Notes: generated by a model from the letters alone, not told the origin. Positions 16,327 to 26,169 are shown, counted from the first letter of the stretch. The stretch: 64,000 bases of DNA from Paenibacillus sp. HW567 (GCF_000374185.1 NZ_KB910518.1:986546-1050545), one strand, 5' to 3'. Made by a program: numbers and translations.

Positions 16327-18573
16327 ATGACCGTGTACAGGAAAATGACCAAAATGCTCCTCATAATGATGTTGCTGACGGCGGTAGCTTTTCCGGTAAA
16401 CGTCTTTGCAGCTACTGGCGACACTATTTCTATTGAATTCGACAGTTCGGCAAAAGTAGACCTTACCGTTGGGCAGACACCCAAGCAGATGAAGGTGTAT
16501 GCCAACCTGGAAGGCACTTCTTCCAAAAGAGATGTAACGGCTGCCGCCCTGTGGATTTCTTCCAAGACTGATGTGGTTAAGGTTGTTAACGGGTTGCTGA
16601 CCCCAGTAAACACCGGTACGTCAATGATTACAGCAACTTATAATAATGCAGTTGCATCTATCGAAGTGTCTGTTACATATCCATATAAGGATTTAACTCT
16701 GGAAAAAAGCTCCGAGGGCAATTATAAATTAGGTGACAGCGAAGCGTCGCTGGTTGTGAATGCGAAGGTTACCGGCGGCGAGTCGGCTGCTTCCGTGAAG
16801 GATGTTTCTGCTGATGCCGAATGGAGCAGTTCTAACGCTAATGTGCTCACCATTGCCAGCGGCAAAATTACCCTTGTGGGTGAAGGTACGGCGACGGTTA
16901 CAGCCAAATACAAAGGCTTGACAGCCACCTTCAAAGCTGTGGTTCAACTGCCTTATTCAGCTATTGTGCTGAAAGATAAGAAGACTGGCACAACCGTTAA
17001 AGAGCTAGAAATGCTGGTCGGAGACAGTCCGTTACAATTGACAGCGATGACTAAAGCAACGGAGAACAGTTCCGAGAATGATATTGCTGATAAGGCAACC
17101 TGGACAAGCTCAAATGAGAGCATTGCCAAGGTGAAAACCGGGGAGATTACGGTGCTGGGTGCCGGCAAGGTGACCATTACAGCGAGCTATCTGGGAGTCT
17201 CCAAATCAATTGATGTCTATGTGCGTGCCCCTTATGAGGCGCTGCTGCTGAACCCGAGCGGCGATCAAACCCTCTTCCTCGGGGAGAGCCTAAGGGTAAA
17301 ATCGTCTGTGCGGGATGCAGTGAATTCGACCAAAAATCAATCTACAAGTACGGTATGGAGCTCCGACAACCAGCTTACAGCAACGGTTGCGGCTGACACG
17401 GTAGTTTCAGAGGACGCTGCGGCTACTGTAACTGCCAAAGCGGTAGGTACTGCGGTGATCAAAGGCGATTACCTGGGCGTCAATAAGACGTTTAAGCTGA
17501 CAGTGTATCCTAACCTTACAGACCTGACGATTGAAAAGAATGAACAGGAGCTGTACACAGCGGACACTGCAAGCCTGCCGAAGGTAAGCGGAACAAAATA
17601 TGACGGAACCAAGCTCGACATGAGTGATGAAGTCGCATGGACATCCGCAAACGAAGAAATCGCTTCGATTAAGGATGGCAAGCTTGTCGGCGGCAAAGCA
17701 GGCACAGTAACCCTTACCGGCAAAATTAAAGAAAGCCCTGTTGCATCACCCGCTTCAGCCATCCGCAGCAAAACCGTTGAGCTGAAAGTAACTGTTCTGA
17801 ATAAAGTGCTTGTTCTGATCGGGCCGGAAACTCCATTTGGTCTCGTTATCGGTGAAGAGAAGGCATTGCCTGCTGTGCAGGCGGTGCTGGAGAACGGCGA
17901 TGAGCTGGATGTATCCGCGTTGATTAAATGGGAGGTTACCGGCAGCAATGCGGTGATTAAGCAGACAGCCAGCGGCAAGACAATCAAAGGTTTGGTGAAG
18001 GGCTCCGCTACACTAAAGGGAACCTACTCCAACAAAACGATCAGCATTCCGGTGACTATTGAGCAGAAGATTACGAAGCTGCTGGTGGAACCAAGTACAC
18101 TTGAGATGAATCTTAGAGGCTCTAAGACCATTAAGGTTACCGGGGTTTTCACTAATGGCAAAACGGCGTTGTTCTCCGGGGCAATGAACTGGGAATCATC
18201 CAATCCGGCGGTTGCTACTGTGAATGGCGCTTCCGTGAAAGCTGTTGCCGAAGGCACAACAACGCTGACCGGATCTTATCAAGGAATCTCTGCAACCGTC
18301 AAAATCACTGTAGTTCCGAAGCTGACCAAGCTGACCATCAGTGAAAACAGGCTGCAACTGGCTCCGGGAGCCTCACAGGGAGTTGTGGTAACTGCGCTGT
18401 ATGATACCGGTAAAACGGAGATTGTAACAGGAGCTGTAGCATGGACAAGCACTAAGCCTACAGTGGCCAGAATCAACACCTCCGGGACGATTACGGCAGT
18501 CAGCAAAGGCACTACCTCATTCAAAGGCAAGTTTGACAACAAAACAGTGTCGGTTTCCGTTACGGTTAAATAA
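16327..18573 (+). CDS. Secreted protein with tandem BIG2 (Ig-like) domains
   Basis: A 748-residue exported protein. A Sec signal peptide (MTKMLLIMMLLTAVAFPVNVFA, cleavage near FAA) is followed by about eight Ig-like repeats of 80-90 residues. Each has a form like WTSSNESIAKVKTGEITVLGAG, then TVTITASYxG, the BIG2 signature. No catalytic domain, SLH repeats or LPXTG signal is present, so it is either secreted or held non-covalently. BIG2 arrays are adhesive or spacer modules in surface proteins and glycanases. ATG 16327 follows AAGGAGAGAAACG. The gene stands alone, with terminators on both sides. Confidence 0.88.
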   Translation: MTVYRKMTKMLLIMMLLTAVAFPVNVFAATGDTISIEFDSSAKVDLTVGQTPKQMKVYANLEGTSSKRDVTAAALWISSKTDVVKVVNGLLTPVNTGTSMITATYNNAVASIEVSVTYPYKDLTLEKSSEGNYKLGDSEASLVVNAKVTGGESAASVKDVSADAEWSSSNANVLTIASGKITLVGEGTATVTAKYKGLTATFKAVVQLPYSAIVLKDKKTGTTVKELEMLVGDSPLQLTAMTKATENSSENDIADKATWTSSNESIAKVKTGEITVLGAGKVTITASYLGVSKSIDVYVRAPYEALLLNPSGDQTLFLGESLRVKSSVRDAVNSTKNQSTSTVWSSDNQLTATVAADTVVSEDAAATVTAKAVGTAVIKGDYLGVNKTFKLTVYPNLTDLTIEKNEQELYTADTASLPKVSGTKYDGTKLDMSDEVAWTSANEEIASIKDGKLVGGKAGTVTLTGKIKESPVASPASAIRSKTVELKVTVLNKVLVLIGPETPFGLVIGEEKALPAVQAVLENGDELDVSALIKWEVTGSNAVIKQTASGKTIKGLVKGSATLKGTYSNKTISIPVTIEQKITKLLVEPSTLEMNLRGSKTIKVTGVFTNGKTALFSGAMNWESSNPAVATVNGASVKAVAEGTTTLTGSYQGISATVKITVVPKLTKLTISENRLQLAPGASQGVVVTALYDTGKTEIVTGAVAWTSTKPTVARINTSGTITAVSKGTTSFKGKFDNKTVSVSVTVK

Positions 18574-18609
18574 CCTGAATGATAGCGTAAATCCGCAATA
18601 AAACATCAG

Positions 18610-18650
18610 GACCTGCAAAGCCTCTTAATGGCAGTTGCAGGTCTTTTTTT
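18610..18650 (+). terminator. Intrinsic terminator
   Basis: GACCTGCAA pairs with TTGCAGGTC, followed by seven T. It ends the BIG2-protein transcript. Confidence 0.9.
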
Positions 18651-18747
18651 GATCAGAAAAAATGCTCTTCCCTATAGTAATCCCCACTAAACAAATGTAT
18701 AATATCAGAAAAGTACATAACAAAGTACAGTGGGGGAGATGAAGCAG

Positions 18748-19308
18748 GTGGCCAAGCAAAGGGTATTATCCATCAAAACGATTGTGGCAATTGGCATCGG
18801 TTCGGCGTTATTCGTAATCTTGGGGCGGTTCGGCTCCATTCCTTCCGGTATTCCCAATACCAACATTGAGACAACATATGCATTGCTTGCGCTGTTCGCC
18901 CTTTTGTACGGACCGGTTGCAGGGCTGCTAATCGGCCTGATCGGGCATACACTGAAGGATGCGATTTTCTACGGATCACCTTGGTTTAGCTGGGTGATTT
19001 CCTCCGGGCTGGTCGGGCTGATCATCGGGCTGCTTGTGACGAGAATAGCAATTCATGACGGGGAGTTCGGCAGAAAACAAATTATTAACTTCAATCTGGC
19101 CCAGATTGCGGCTAACGCTATCGCCTGGTTCGCGGTAGCTCCGCTGCTCGACATTCTCATATATGCAGAGCCGGCGAACAAAGTATTTACGCAGGGACTG
19201 ATCGCCGGAGCGTCCAACATCGTCACGGTGGCGGTCATCGGTACGCTGCTTGCGGCGGCATATGCCAAGACGCGGACAAAGCAGGGTAGCCTCAGAAAGC
19301 TTGGATGA
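18748..19308 (+). CDS. ECF transporter S component (UPF0397 family)
   Basis: A 186-residue membrane protein, the substrate-binding unit of an energy-coupling factor importer. The core reads [34 protein letters not shown]...[30 protein letters not shown], the UPF0397 pattern with about six membrane segments. I prefer GTG 18748, nine bases after GGGGGAG; ATG 18739 sits directly on that binding site and GTG 18730 precedes it. It is followed by an ATPase and EcfT gene. UPF0397 members are vitamin or pyrimidine-precursor transport candidates. No riboswitch is visible upstream, so the substrate stays open. Confidence 0.88.
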   Translation: MAKQRVLSIKTIVAIGIGSALFVILGRFGSIPSGIPNTNIETTYALLALFALLYGPVAGLLIGLIGHTLKDAIFYGSPWFSWVISSGLVGLIIGLLVTRIAIHDGEFGRKQIINFNLAQIAANAIAWFAVAPLLDILIYAEPANKVFTQGLIAGASNIVTVAVIGTLLAAAYAKTRTKQGSLRKLG

Positions 19309-19394
19309 ATTATAATACTTATCGAAGGCCGGTGCCCGTCACCGGCTTTTCTGTTTTTAACCATACTGCACGCGGGCAAAGAGGAAGGTCATTT

Positions 19395-21101
19395 ATGAGT
19401 AAAACGGTACTCGAATTCACAGATTTCACGTTTAAATATCGAGCCCAGCAGGAGCCGACCTTACGCGGAATTAACCTTCAGATTCACGAGGGGGAGAAGG
19501 TGCTGATTGTCGGTCCTTCCGGCTCGGGCAAAAGCACGCTGGCTCACTGCATTAATGGCCTGATCCCTTTTGCTTATGCAGGGGAAATGAGCGGAGCCTT
19601 GAAGCTCATGGGGCAGGACACCAAGGAACTGGGGATCACCCAGCTTTCGAAAGCGGTCGGAACGGTGCTGCAGGACCCAGATGGGCAGTTTGTCGGCCTC
19701 ACGGTTGGGGAGGACATTGCCTTCAGTCTGGAGAATGCGGCAACTCCGCAAGCTGAGATGAGGATCAGGGTGGCGGCTGCGGCCAGAGCTGCAGATATTC
19801 AGGAGCTGCTGTCAGCATCCCCGCAGGAGCTATCCGGCGGGCAAAAGCAGAAAACAATGCTGGCCGGAGTGCTTGTCGGCAATGTGGATATCCTGCTGTT
19901 CGATGAGCCGCTCGCCAGCCTTGACCCGTACACCGGCACCAAAGCCATTGAACTGATTGACCGGGTTCAGCGGGAGACCGGCAAGACGGTCATTATCATT
20001 GAGCATCGCCTCGAAGAAGTGCTGCACCGTTCGGTTGACCGCATCATCGTTATGAACGACGGAGCGATAGCTGCGGATATGCCGGCTGCCGAACTGCTCT
20101 GCTCCGGCTTGCTCCCGGAAACGGGCATTCGCGAGCCGCTCTACATAACTGCCATGAAATATGCCGGCTGCGGGATTACACCGCAGATTCATCCTGAGCA
20201 TCTGGAAGCTATGAATCTGGAAGAAAGTGTACACAAGCTCAGACAGTGGTATGACAGCAGCAATAATCCACCGGAAGTACGGAAGAATCCTCCGCTGCTT
20301 GAACTGAAGGAGGTTTCATTCGGCTATGACAAGAACACTCCAGTGCTGCAGCGGCTTTCATTCAGCGTCCGCCGTGGCGAGATGCTCTGCATCGCCGGAA
20401 GGAACGGTGCAGGCAAGTCTACCGTTTCGAAGCTGATTTGCGGCTTTTACCGGCCTTCTTCCGGCTCCATCCTGCTGAACGGACGCGATATCGGACGCGA
20501 CACCATTAAAGAGCGGGCAGAGCATATCGGCTTTGTGATGCAAAATCCGAATCATATGATTTCCAGAACACTAATCTATGACGAGGTGGCCCTGGGGCTT
20601 CAACTGCGTGGCGTGGAGGAAGAGGTGATCCGGGAGCGGGTTCATGAGACGCTGAAAATATGCGGCCTGCATGCCTTCCGGGAATGGCCGGTCTCGGCGC
20701 TCAGCTATGGACAGAAGAAGCGGGTTACGATTGCTTCGATTCTTGTGCTGGAGCCGGAGGTGATCATCCTGGATGAGCCGACGGCTGGGCAGGATTTCAG
20801 ACATTACAACGAAATGATGGAGTTTCTGCTTGCGCTAAGCGGCCGGGGAATTACGGTAATTATGATCACGCACGATATGCACCTGATGCTGGAGTATGCG
20901 CAGCGGACGATTGTGCTGGCGGAGGGTGTGAAGCTGGCGGACGACCGCCCGGAACGGATTTTATCGGACAAGAGTATTGTAAGCAGCGCCAACCTGAAGA
21001 TGACCTCGCTGTTTGCTCTGGCAGAGAAGGCCGGAATGGAGCAGCCGGAGGAATTCGTCCGCCGCTATATTGCTCATGACAGGAAGGTGCGGCGGGGATG
21101 A
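19395..21101 (+). CDS. ECF transporter ATPase with two fused ABC domains
   Basis: A 568-residue protein joining two nucleotide-binding domains, equivalent to EcfA and EcfA' in one chain (YkoD-like). Domain 1 has Walker A GPSGSGKST, signature LSGGQKQK and Walker B ILLFDEPLASLDP. Domain 2 has Walker A GRNGAGKST, a signature reading LSYGQKKR and Walker B VIILDEPTAGQD. ATG 19395 follows AGAGGAAGGTCATTT; the frame is open back to 19305 but lacks a binding site. The stop overlaps the EcfT start by four bases. It powers uptake of whatever the upstream S component binds. Confidence 0.94.
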   Translation: MSKTVLEFTDFTFKYRAQQEPTLRGINLQIHEGEKVLIVGPSGSGKSTLAHCINGLIPFAYAGEMSGALKLMGQDTKELGITQLSKAVGTVLQDPDGQFVGLTVGEDIAFSLENAATPQAEMRIRVAAAARAADIQELLSASPQELSGGQKQKTMLAGVLVGNVDILLFDEPLASLDPYTGTKAIELIDRVQRETGKTVIIIEHRLEEVLHRSVDRIIVMNDGAIAADMPAAELLCSGLLPETGIREPLYITAMKYAGCGITPQIHPEHLEAMNLEESVHKLRQWYDSSNNPPEVRKNPPLLELKEVSFGYDKNTPVLQRLSFSVRRGEMLCIAGRNGAGKSTVSKLICGFYRPSSGSILLNGRDIGRDTIKERAEHIGFVMQNPNHMISRTLIYDEVALGLQLRGVEEEVIRERVHETLKICGLHAFREWPVSALSYGQKKRVTIASILVLEPEVIILDEPTAGQDFRHYNEMMEFLLALSGRGITVIMITHDMHLMLEYAQRTIVLAEGVKLADDRPERILSDKSIVSSANLKMTSLFALAEKAGMEQPEEFVRRYIAHDRKVRRG

Positions 21102-21928
21102 AAGCAAAGATGCTGACGTTTACGAACCAGGATTCCCCCGTTCACCGGCTTACCGGGGCGACCAAGCTGATTGTATTTACAGTCTGGTCGGTTTCGGCGA
21201 TGGTCACCTATGATACCAGATGTCTGCTTGTCATGCTGCTGATCAGTCTGGCTATCTTCAGAATCTCCCGGGTCCGGTTTCAAGATTACGCTTTTGTACT
21301 CTATTTTATATTATTGTTTTTTCTGCTGAACCATCTCGCCATCTTCATATTTTCTCCTTTGGAGGGTACGCGGATCTATGGCGCGAGGCATGATCTTCTT
21401 CATCTGGGCGGACGGTATACTTTAACGGCGGAGCAGCTTTTCTATCAGTTCAATATCGCTCTGAAGTATGCCGTGGTAATTCCAATGGCGCTTCTGTTCC
21501 TGCTGACGACAGACCCCAGTGAATTTGCCGCATCGCTGAACCGGGTTGGGGTGAATTACAAAATTGCGTACTCCGTCTCACTGGCACTGCGGTATATCCC
21601 CGATATTCAGCGTGACTATGAGAATATCTCCTTCTCGGCCCAGGCACGGGGAATCGACATCTCCCGCAAAGAAAAATTGCCGAGGCGGCTGAAGAACATC
21701 GTTTCAATCCTGATGCCCCTGATCCTGAGCAGCATTGAGCGGATTGAGAAGATCAGCACTGCGATGGAGCTGCGCGGCTTTGGGAGCAACCGCAAACGTA
21801 CCTGGTACAGTGCCCGTCCGTTCGCCAGAAATGATTATGTGGTAGTGGCGCTGATTCTGGGAATGGCGGTGGCGGTCACGGTGATTACCTTTTATGATGG
21901 ATCGCGGTTTTATAATATTTTTAAGTAG
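21098..21928 (+). CDS. ECF transporter transmembrane protein EcfT
   Basis: A 276-residue membrane scaffold of the ECF importer. About five transmembrane segments are followed by the coupling helices with the family motifs SAQARGIDIS and TAMELRGFGSNRKRT, whose Ala-Arg-Gly and Arg-Gly-Phe cores contact the ATPase domains. The start overlaps the preceding ATPase gene by ATGA. Together with the two upstream genes it makes a complete, dedicated ECF transporter. Confidence 0.94.
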   Translation: MKAKMLTFTNQDSPVHRLTGATKLIVFTVWSVSAMVTYDTRCLLVMLLISLAIFRISRVRFQDYAFVLYFILLFFLLNHLAIFIFSPLEGTRIYGARHDLLHLGGRYTLTAEQLFYQFNIALKYAVVIPMALLFLLTTDPSEFAASLNRVGVNYKIAYSVSLALRYIPDIQRDYENISFSAQARGIDISRKEKLPRRLKNIVSILMPLILSSIERIEKISTAMELRGFGSNRKRTWYSARPFARNDYVVVALILGMAVAVTVITFYDGSRFYNIFK

Positions 21929-22013
21929 CCGGGTATTTGAAGTATAATGGTACAGCGATAATGTGCCCGGGCGACAGAACGCTGTGAAGCTCCGGGTCTT
22001 CCTTGAAAAATGT

Positions 22014-23003
22014 CTATGTCTGGAGCCGGTTTTCCAGCCGGGTCCAGACGGGCAAATAACACAGCGGCAGAACGCCGAGGGAGCAGACGACATTGAAAAT
22101 CGTCTGGGCATGGGCGAGCTGTGCGGCGGGTCCGCCGCCGATCCAGGCTGAGGCGGCTTGCAGCGGCTGGATCAAGGGTAGGAACAGCAGTGCCCCGCCG
22201 ACATTAAGCGTCACATGCGACCAGGCGACGAACACGCCTGAAGGCGAGCCGCCGATGGAGGCAATGACGGCGGTGACGCAGGTGCCAACGTTCGCGCCGA
22301 GCATGATGGCGATGCCAAGCGCCGGCGGCATCACCCCCGAGGCGGTCAGGCTCATCGCCATGCCGATGACCGCCGCGCTGCTGTGCAGCATTGCGGTCAG
22401 GCAGGCACCTGCCGCCAGGCCCCATAGCGCGCTGGTGGCGGCATGGTCCAGGAACCAGCGGAACAGCCCGCTGGCTTGCAGAGCGGGGCCAATCGACTGC
22501 ATGACCGCGATGCCCCAGAGGACCATCGCGAACCCGGCCACCGCCAGGCTGATGAACTGTAGCGGGATGGCGATTCTGCGGCAGGCCTCCGCCGCACGCC
22601 AGGCAGTTGGCCGCAGCTCGCCGAGCATGACGGCCGCAGCCCAGAGGCATAGCGCGCCCGCCAGCAGCGGCGTGGCCATAGAGCTGATCTGGAGTCCGAT
22701 CAGCTCCGTAGTCAGGCAGGTGCCGATGTTGCTGCCGAGAATAATGCCCAGTGTGCGGGCATAAGTCAGCAGCCCGGCATTGACCATGCCAATCGTCAGC
22801 ACCGTGACGGCGGTGCTGCTCTGCAGCAGCGCGGACAGCAGGCTGCTGGCGACCAGCCCCTTCAGCGGGGTAGAGGTTGCCGAATGCAGCCCCTTGACCA
22901 GCAGCGGACCAGCCAGCCGGGCTAGTGCGGCTTCCATCAGCTTCATGCCGGCAAGAAAGATCACAAGACCATATATGACAGGGAACAGCACATCACGGAT
23001 CAT
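22014..23003 (-). CDS. Na/Pi cotransporter-family protein (YqeW-like)
   Basis: A 329-residue membrane protein with two inverted Na_Pi_cotrans repeats. Each repeat has a QSS-type signature: LLQSSTAVTVLTIGMVNAG and MLHSSAAVIGMAMSLTASG, paired with LGSNIGTCLT and LGANVGTCVTA. The start is ATG 23003 with GGAG ten bases upstream; a longer frame from 23081 has no binding site. It is the shorter YqeW form without the PhoU-like tail. B. subtilis has yqeW after yqeV (mtaB), so this is a displaced member of the conserved block. Probable phosphate or anion export or uptake with sodium. Confidence 0.9.
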   Translation of the reverse strand: MIRDVLFPVIYGLVIFLAGMKLMEAALARLAGPLLVKGLHSATSTPLKGLVASSLLSALLQSSTAVTVLTIGMVNAGLLTYARTLGIILGSNIGTCLTTELIGLQISSMATPLLAGALCLWAAAVMLGELRPTAWRAAEACRRIAIPLQFISLAVAGFAMVLWGIAVMQSIGPALQASGLFRWFLDHAATSALWGLAAGACLTAMLHSSAAVIGMAMSLTASGVMPPALGIAIMLGANVGTCVTAVIASIGGSPSGVFVAWSHVTLNVGGALLFLPLIQPLQAASAWIGGGPAAQLAHAQTIFNVVCSLGVLPLCYLPVWTRLENRLQT

Positions 23004-23123
23004 AAGGGGCAGGCTCCTTTGGCGCGGGGTTGTACACCAATATATGAATAGAATCATGGGGACATGTACGCAATCTTTCACAGCAATTAGAGAAATTCAC
23101 AGATCATAAGGGAGTTGAAGTCA

Positions 23124-24509
23124 TTGGCATCGGTTACTTTGGAGAAGAACCGCAAGAAAAGACTGGAGCAGGGTCATCCCTGGGTGTATGCGGGGGAGGT
23201 AGCATCCGTGGAGGGGGAGCCGCAGCCCGGAGGGCTTGTGGAGGTTCTGAATCATCAAGGGCGCTTTCTGGCGACAGGCTATTACAATCCGGCTTCGCAA
23301 ATCCGGGTCCGCATTGTATCGCAGGGACCGCTTGCAGCTATGGATACGGGATTTTTCGTGGAGCGATTTACAGAGTGCCTTCGGCATAGAGAACGCTTCC
23401 TGCCGGGAGCGGATGCATACCGTCTTGTTTACGGGGAAGCGGATTTTCTGCCCGGGCTGATTGTGGACCGCTTCGGCGAGGTGCTGGTTGTTCAGCTCCT
23501 TACGCTTGGCATGGACAAGCAGCGTGCCGAGATTGTAGAGGCTCTGGTTCAGGTGATGGCTCCGCACGGCATCTATGAGCGCAGCGATGTTAGTGTCCGG
23601 GAGCTGGAAGGCCTGGAACAGACAACGGGGGTATTGTATGGAGAATGCCCGCGCCATGTGACGGTAAGCGAGAACGGACTGAAGCTGACTGTCGATATTG
23701 AAGAGGGCCAGAAGACGGGATACTTCTTCGACCAGCGCGAGAATAGAGCCTCCATCGCTCCGCTGATGCTGGGCTGGGGCGGCCGCAGCGGCATTGAGCT
23801 GCAGGAGATGGAAGGCGAAGACGGCCAGAAGATGAACTTGCCGGTTAATAAGAGCGGCAAAGTGGTCACCTTCCCGTATTGGGATGGGGCGACGGTGCTG
23901 GAATGTTTTGCCCATACGGGGAGCTTTACGCTGCATGCCTGCAAATATGGCGCCAAGAAGGTAACCTGTCTCGACGTATCCGCTCATGCGATTGAGAGCG
24001 CCAAGACCAATGTGGAGCTGAACGGCTTCACTGACCGGGTCGAATTTGTGGTGGACGATGCGTTTCAATATTTGCGCAATCAGGTGAAGGGCTTGGAGGA
24101 ACGGGCTGAGCGGGCCTCCGCCGGCAGCTCCGAGGGAGCCAAGAAGACCGACACGGCGAAGCCGATGACTGCAGGGGGAGGTCGGACCTGGGATGTCGTT
24201 ATCCTGGACCCGCCTGCTTTTGCCAAAACCAAAGGTGCGGTGGCCGGAGCCGTACGCGGGTACAAGGACATTAATCTGCACGGGATGAAGCTGGTGAACG
24301 AAGGCGGTTATCTGGTTACTGCGAGCTGCTCCTACCATATGCAGCCGGACTTGTTCCTGGAGACGATTGCCGATGCGGCCAAGGACGCAGGCAAGGTGCT
24401 GCGCCTTATTGAATGGCGGGCCGCCGGCAAGGACCACCCGCAGATTCTCGGCGTGAACGAAGGACACTACTTGAAGTTTGCCATCTTTGAGGTGCGCAGT
24501 AAGAGATAA
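23124..24509 (+). CDS. Class I SAM-dependent rRNA methyltransferase (RlmI-like)
   Basis: A 461-residue enzyme of the RlmI/YwbD type, which methylates cytosine in 23S rRNA. An N-terminal PUA domain (KNRKKRLEQGHPWVYAGEV) is followed by an EEHEHE-like domain and a Rossmann core. The core has DQRENR, motif I as VLECFAHTGSFTLHA and the catalytic IV motif ILDPPAFAK, then a post-IV CSYHM in place of CSCS. The start is TTG 23124, nine bases after AAGGGAG. Two low-complexity insertions (about residues 217-253 and 322-353) make it longer than the usual 395 or so. It is divergent from the Na/Pi gene. Confidence 0.9.
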   Translation: MASVTLEKNRKKRLEQGHPWVYAGEVASVEGEPQPGGLVEVLNHQGRFLATGYYNPASQIRVRIVSQGPLAAMDTGFFVERFTECLRHRERFLPGADAYRLVYGEADFLPGLIVDRFGEVLVVQLLTLGMDKQRAEIVEALVQVMAPHGIYERSDVSVRELEGLEQTTGVLYGECPRHVTVSENGLKLTVDIEEGQKTGYFFDQRENRASIAPLMLGWGGRSGIELQEMEGEDGQKMNLPVNKSGKVVTFPYWDGATVLECFAHTGSFTLHACKYGAKKVTCLDVSAHAIESAKTNVELNGFTDRVEFVVDDAFQYLRNQVKGLEERAERASAGSSEGAKKTDTAKPMTAGGGRTWDVVILDPPAFAKTKGAVAGAVRGYKDINLHGMKLVNEGGYLVTASCSYHMQPDLFLETIADAAKDAGKVLRLIEWRAAGKDHPQILGVNEGHYLKFAIFEVRSKR

Positions 24510-24576
24510 TGGCAGCGAGAGCTGCTTAACACACAAAATAGGCCAACCAGAGGTTTCTGGCTGACCTAATAATACG

Positions 24577-24606
24577 AAAAGAGTCTCTATAACAGAGGCT
24601 CTTTTC
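24577..24606. terminator. Terminator after the RlmI-like gene
   Basis: AAAAGAG pairs with CTCTTTT with an inner TCT/AGA pairing. A-rich before and T-rich after, so it can act in both directions. Confidence 0.75.
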
Positions 24607-24633
24607 TATATGAACTAAAGAAAACATAAAAAG

Positions 24634-24806
24634 GGCAGAAGTAGCGGAGGGGAAGTTTGGATACTTACGGAGCGGTAGCGACCGCCTTTATGTTTGGATT
24701 TCTACCGCGGCCAGCGGACCAAAATCAGGAAATCCAAACATAACAGCGGCCGGAAGTCCAAACATTCCCCGCAGTTACGACCAGGCCCCAATATGAAAAT
24801 CTATAG
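24634..24806. repeat. Dispersed structured repeat, copy A
   Basis: Resembles copy B at 40045-40240 over its whole length and a shorter inverted copy at 45609-45682. It contains a perfect 15-bp inverted repeat (TTATGTTTGGATTTC with GAAATCCAAACATAA) and outer GTTTGGA / TCCAAAC arms, so the RNA or single strand could form a multi-stem structure. No protein is encoded. Confidence 0.75.
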
Positions 24807-24822
24807 TCCATTGCCCAAAGGC

Positions 24823-26169
24823 CTACTTAATATGCTGCCTGCGGTACTGATAAGGGGTTACGCCATATTGATCCTTGAACAGCTTGATGAAATACTGGTT
24901 TTTCTTGTAGCCGACCAGCCGGGAGATATCGACTACGTGCAAGCTGGAATCTATTAATAGCTGTGAGGCTTTCTCCAGTCTTTTCATCGAAATGTAGGCA
25001 GACAGGTTTTCCCCGGTTTCTTGTTTGTACAACTTGGACAGGTATACAGGATGGAGGTGGGCGATTTTGCCCAAATCCTCCAGGCTCAGGCCTTCACTGA
25101 TGTGATCGGCAATATAGGTCTGGATCGTATGTACAATCTGATGATTGGCGCAATCGGCATTCTTGTTCCATTCACTGATGCTCAGCAAGATGGACTTAAG
25201 AGCCGCATCCGGCTCCGACAATTGATAGAACAGCAAATCAGCAACCTCGGCAGACTGCAAAAAATTGGACTCACGGTATAAGAAATGGACGAATTCCAGA
25301 AGATACAGCAGCTTGTGTTTTCTGACGGTCAATTGGGCGAATTTCTTCAGCATATTCCTCCGTACAAGCTCCCACTGCGTTGCATCAAATTTGCTGGGCA
25401 AATTCCAATCCTTCCATCGGGCAAAGTCACTGGCATCCATATCCTCATGATGGAAAAAGCTATAAAAATGATGGCGCACCGTATTTTTTTTGCCCAGCTC
25501 AAAGCTTTGGGAAAAGTGAATATGCTCCATCTTGTCTTGCAGGCTGCCCATTCTGCTGGTTAAGACAAGCCCTGCCAATCCAGACGGCGTCTGCCAAATA
25601 AAATCCTCCAGACCCTCACTGTTGTCTCTAAGCGTGATTTCAGCTTGCCCCCCGCCATCAGGAACTTGAAAGAAACAAAAGGATAACGTGTTCAAGGAAG
25701 GATCAGCGTGGCTGACAGAATGGACTGGGGACTGCTGCTCACTGATAACCGACAGCAAATAACCCGGCCCATCAAGCTCCTCCTTATCCGGGGGAGTCTC
25801 ACCGATGTGCTTAACAACACTCTGCATAGCCTTCTCCATATCCTCTTTATCCACCGGCTTCAGCAGATAATCGAGCGCCCCCAAACGGATAGCGCTTTGA
25901 GCATAATCAAATTGGGAATAACCGGACAGAATAATCACCTTCGTTCGGAGCATATGCTTGTTCACATGTTCCAGAAGATCAAGGCCGGACACCTCGGGCA
26001 TGCGAATATCGGTAATCAGAATATCTGTCTGGCCCTGATCCAGAATTGCCTTGGCTTCAATAGAGTTGGTGGTGGTCTCAATGTGGTCAACCCCGTATTT
26101 GGTCCAATCCAGCAGATGCTTTAAATATTCCACGATATAGAATCCGTCATCAACAATTAACAGTCTCAT
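24823..26169 (-). CDS. YesN-type response regulator with AraC DNA-binding domain
   Basis: A 448-residue regulator. The receiver domain (LLIVDDGFYIVEYL, phospho-acceptor D54 in DILITDIRMPEVSGLD, Lys in LLKPVDK) is followed by a middle linker of about 200 residues. Two AraC helix-turn-helix motifs end the protein (LSLEDLGKIAHLHPVYLSKLYKQETGENLSAYI and VVDISRLVGYKKNQYFIKLFKDQYGVTPYQYR). Its start overlaps the kinase gene by four bases. The pair is divergent from a carbohydrate ABC operon, the standard arrangement in which YesN activates the transporter. Confidence 0.95.
   Translation of the reverse strand: MRLLIVDDGFYIVEYLKHLLDWTKYGVDHIETTTNSIEAKAILDQGQTDILITDIRMPEVSGLDLLEHVNKHMLRTKVIILSGYSQFDYAQSAIRLGALDYLLKPVDKEDMEKAMQSVVKHIGETPPDKEELDGPGYLLSVISEQQSPVHSVSHADPSLNTLSFCFFQVPDGGGQAEITLRDNSEGLEDFIWQTPSGLAGLVLTSRMGSLQDKMEHIHFSQSFELGKKNTVRHHFYSFFHHEDMDASDFARWKDWNLPSKFDATQWELVRRNMLKKFAQLTVRKHKLLYLLEFVHFLYRESNFLQSAEVADLLFYQLSEPDAALKSILLSISEWNKNADCANHQIVHTIQTYIADHISEGLSLEDLGKIAHLHPVYLSKLYKQETGENLSAYISMKRLEKASQLLIDSSLHVVDISRLVGYKKNQYFIKLFKDQYGVTPYQYRRQHIK

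Noticed and set aside
18730..18747. GTG 18730 or ATG 18739 as start of the ECF S component
   Set aside because: They lie before or on the GGGGGAG binding site; GTG 18748 has correct spacing and gives a family-typical N-terminus.
23121..24536. 471-codon frame opposite the RlmI-like gene
   Set aside because: Antisense shadow of a strongly supported methyltransferase; no motifs of its own.
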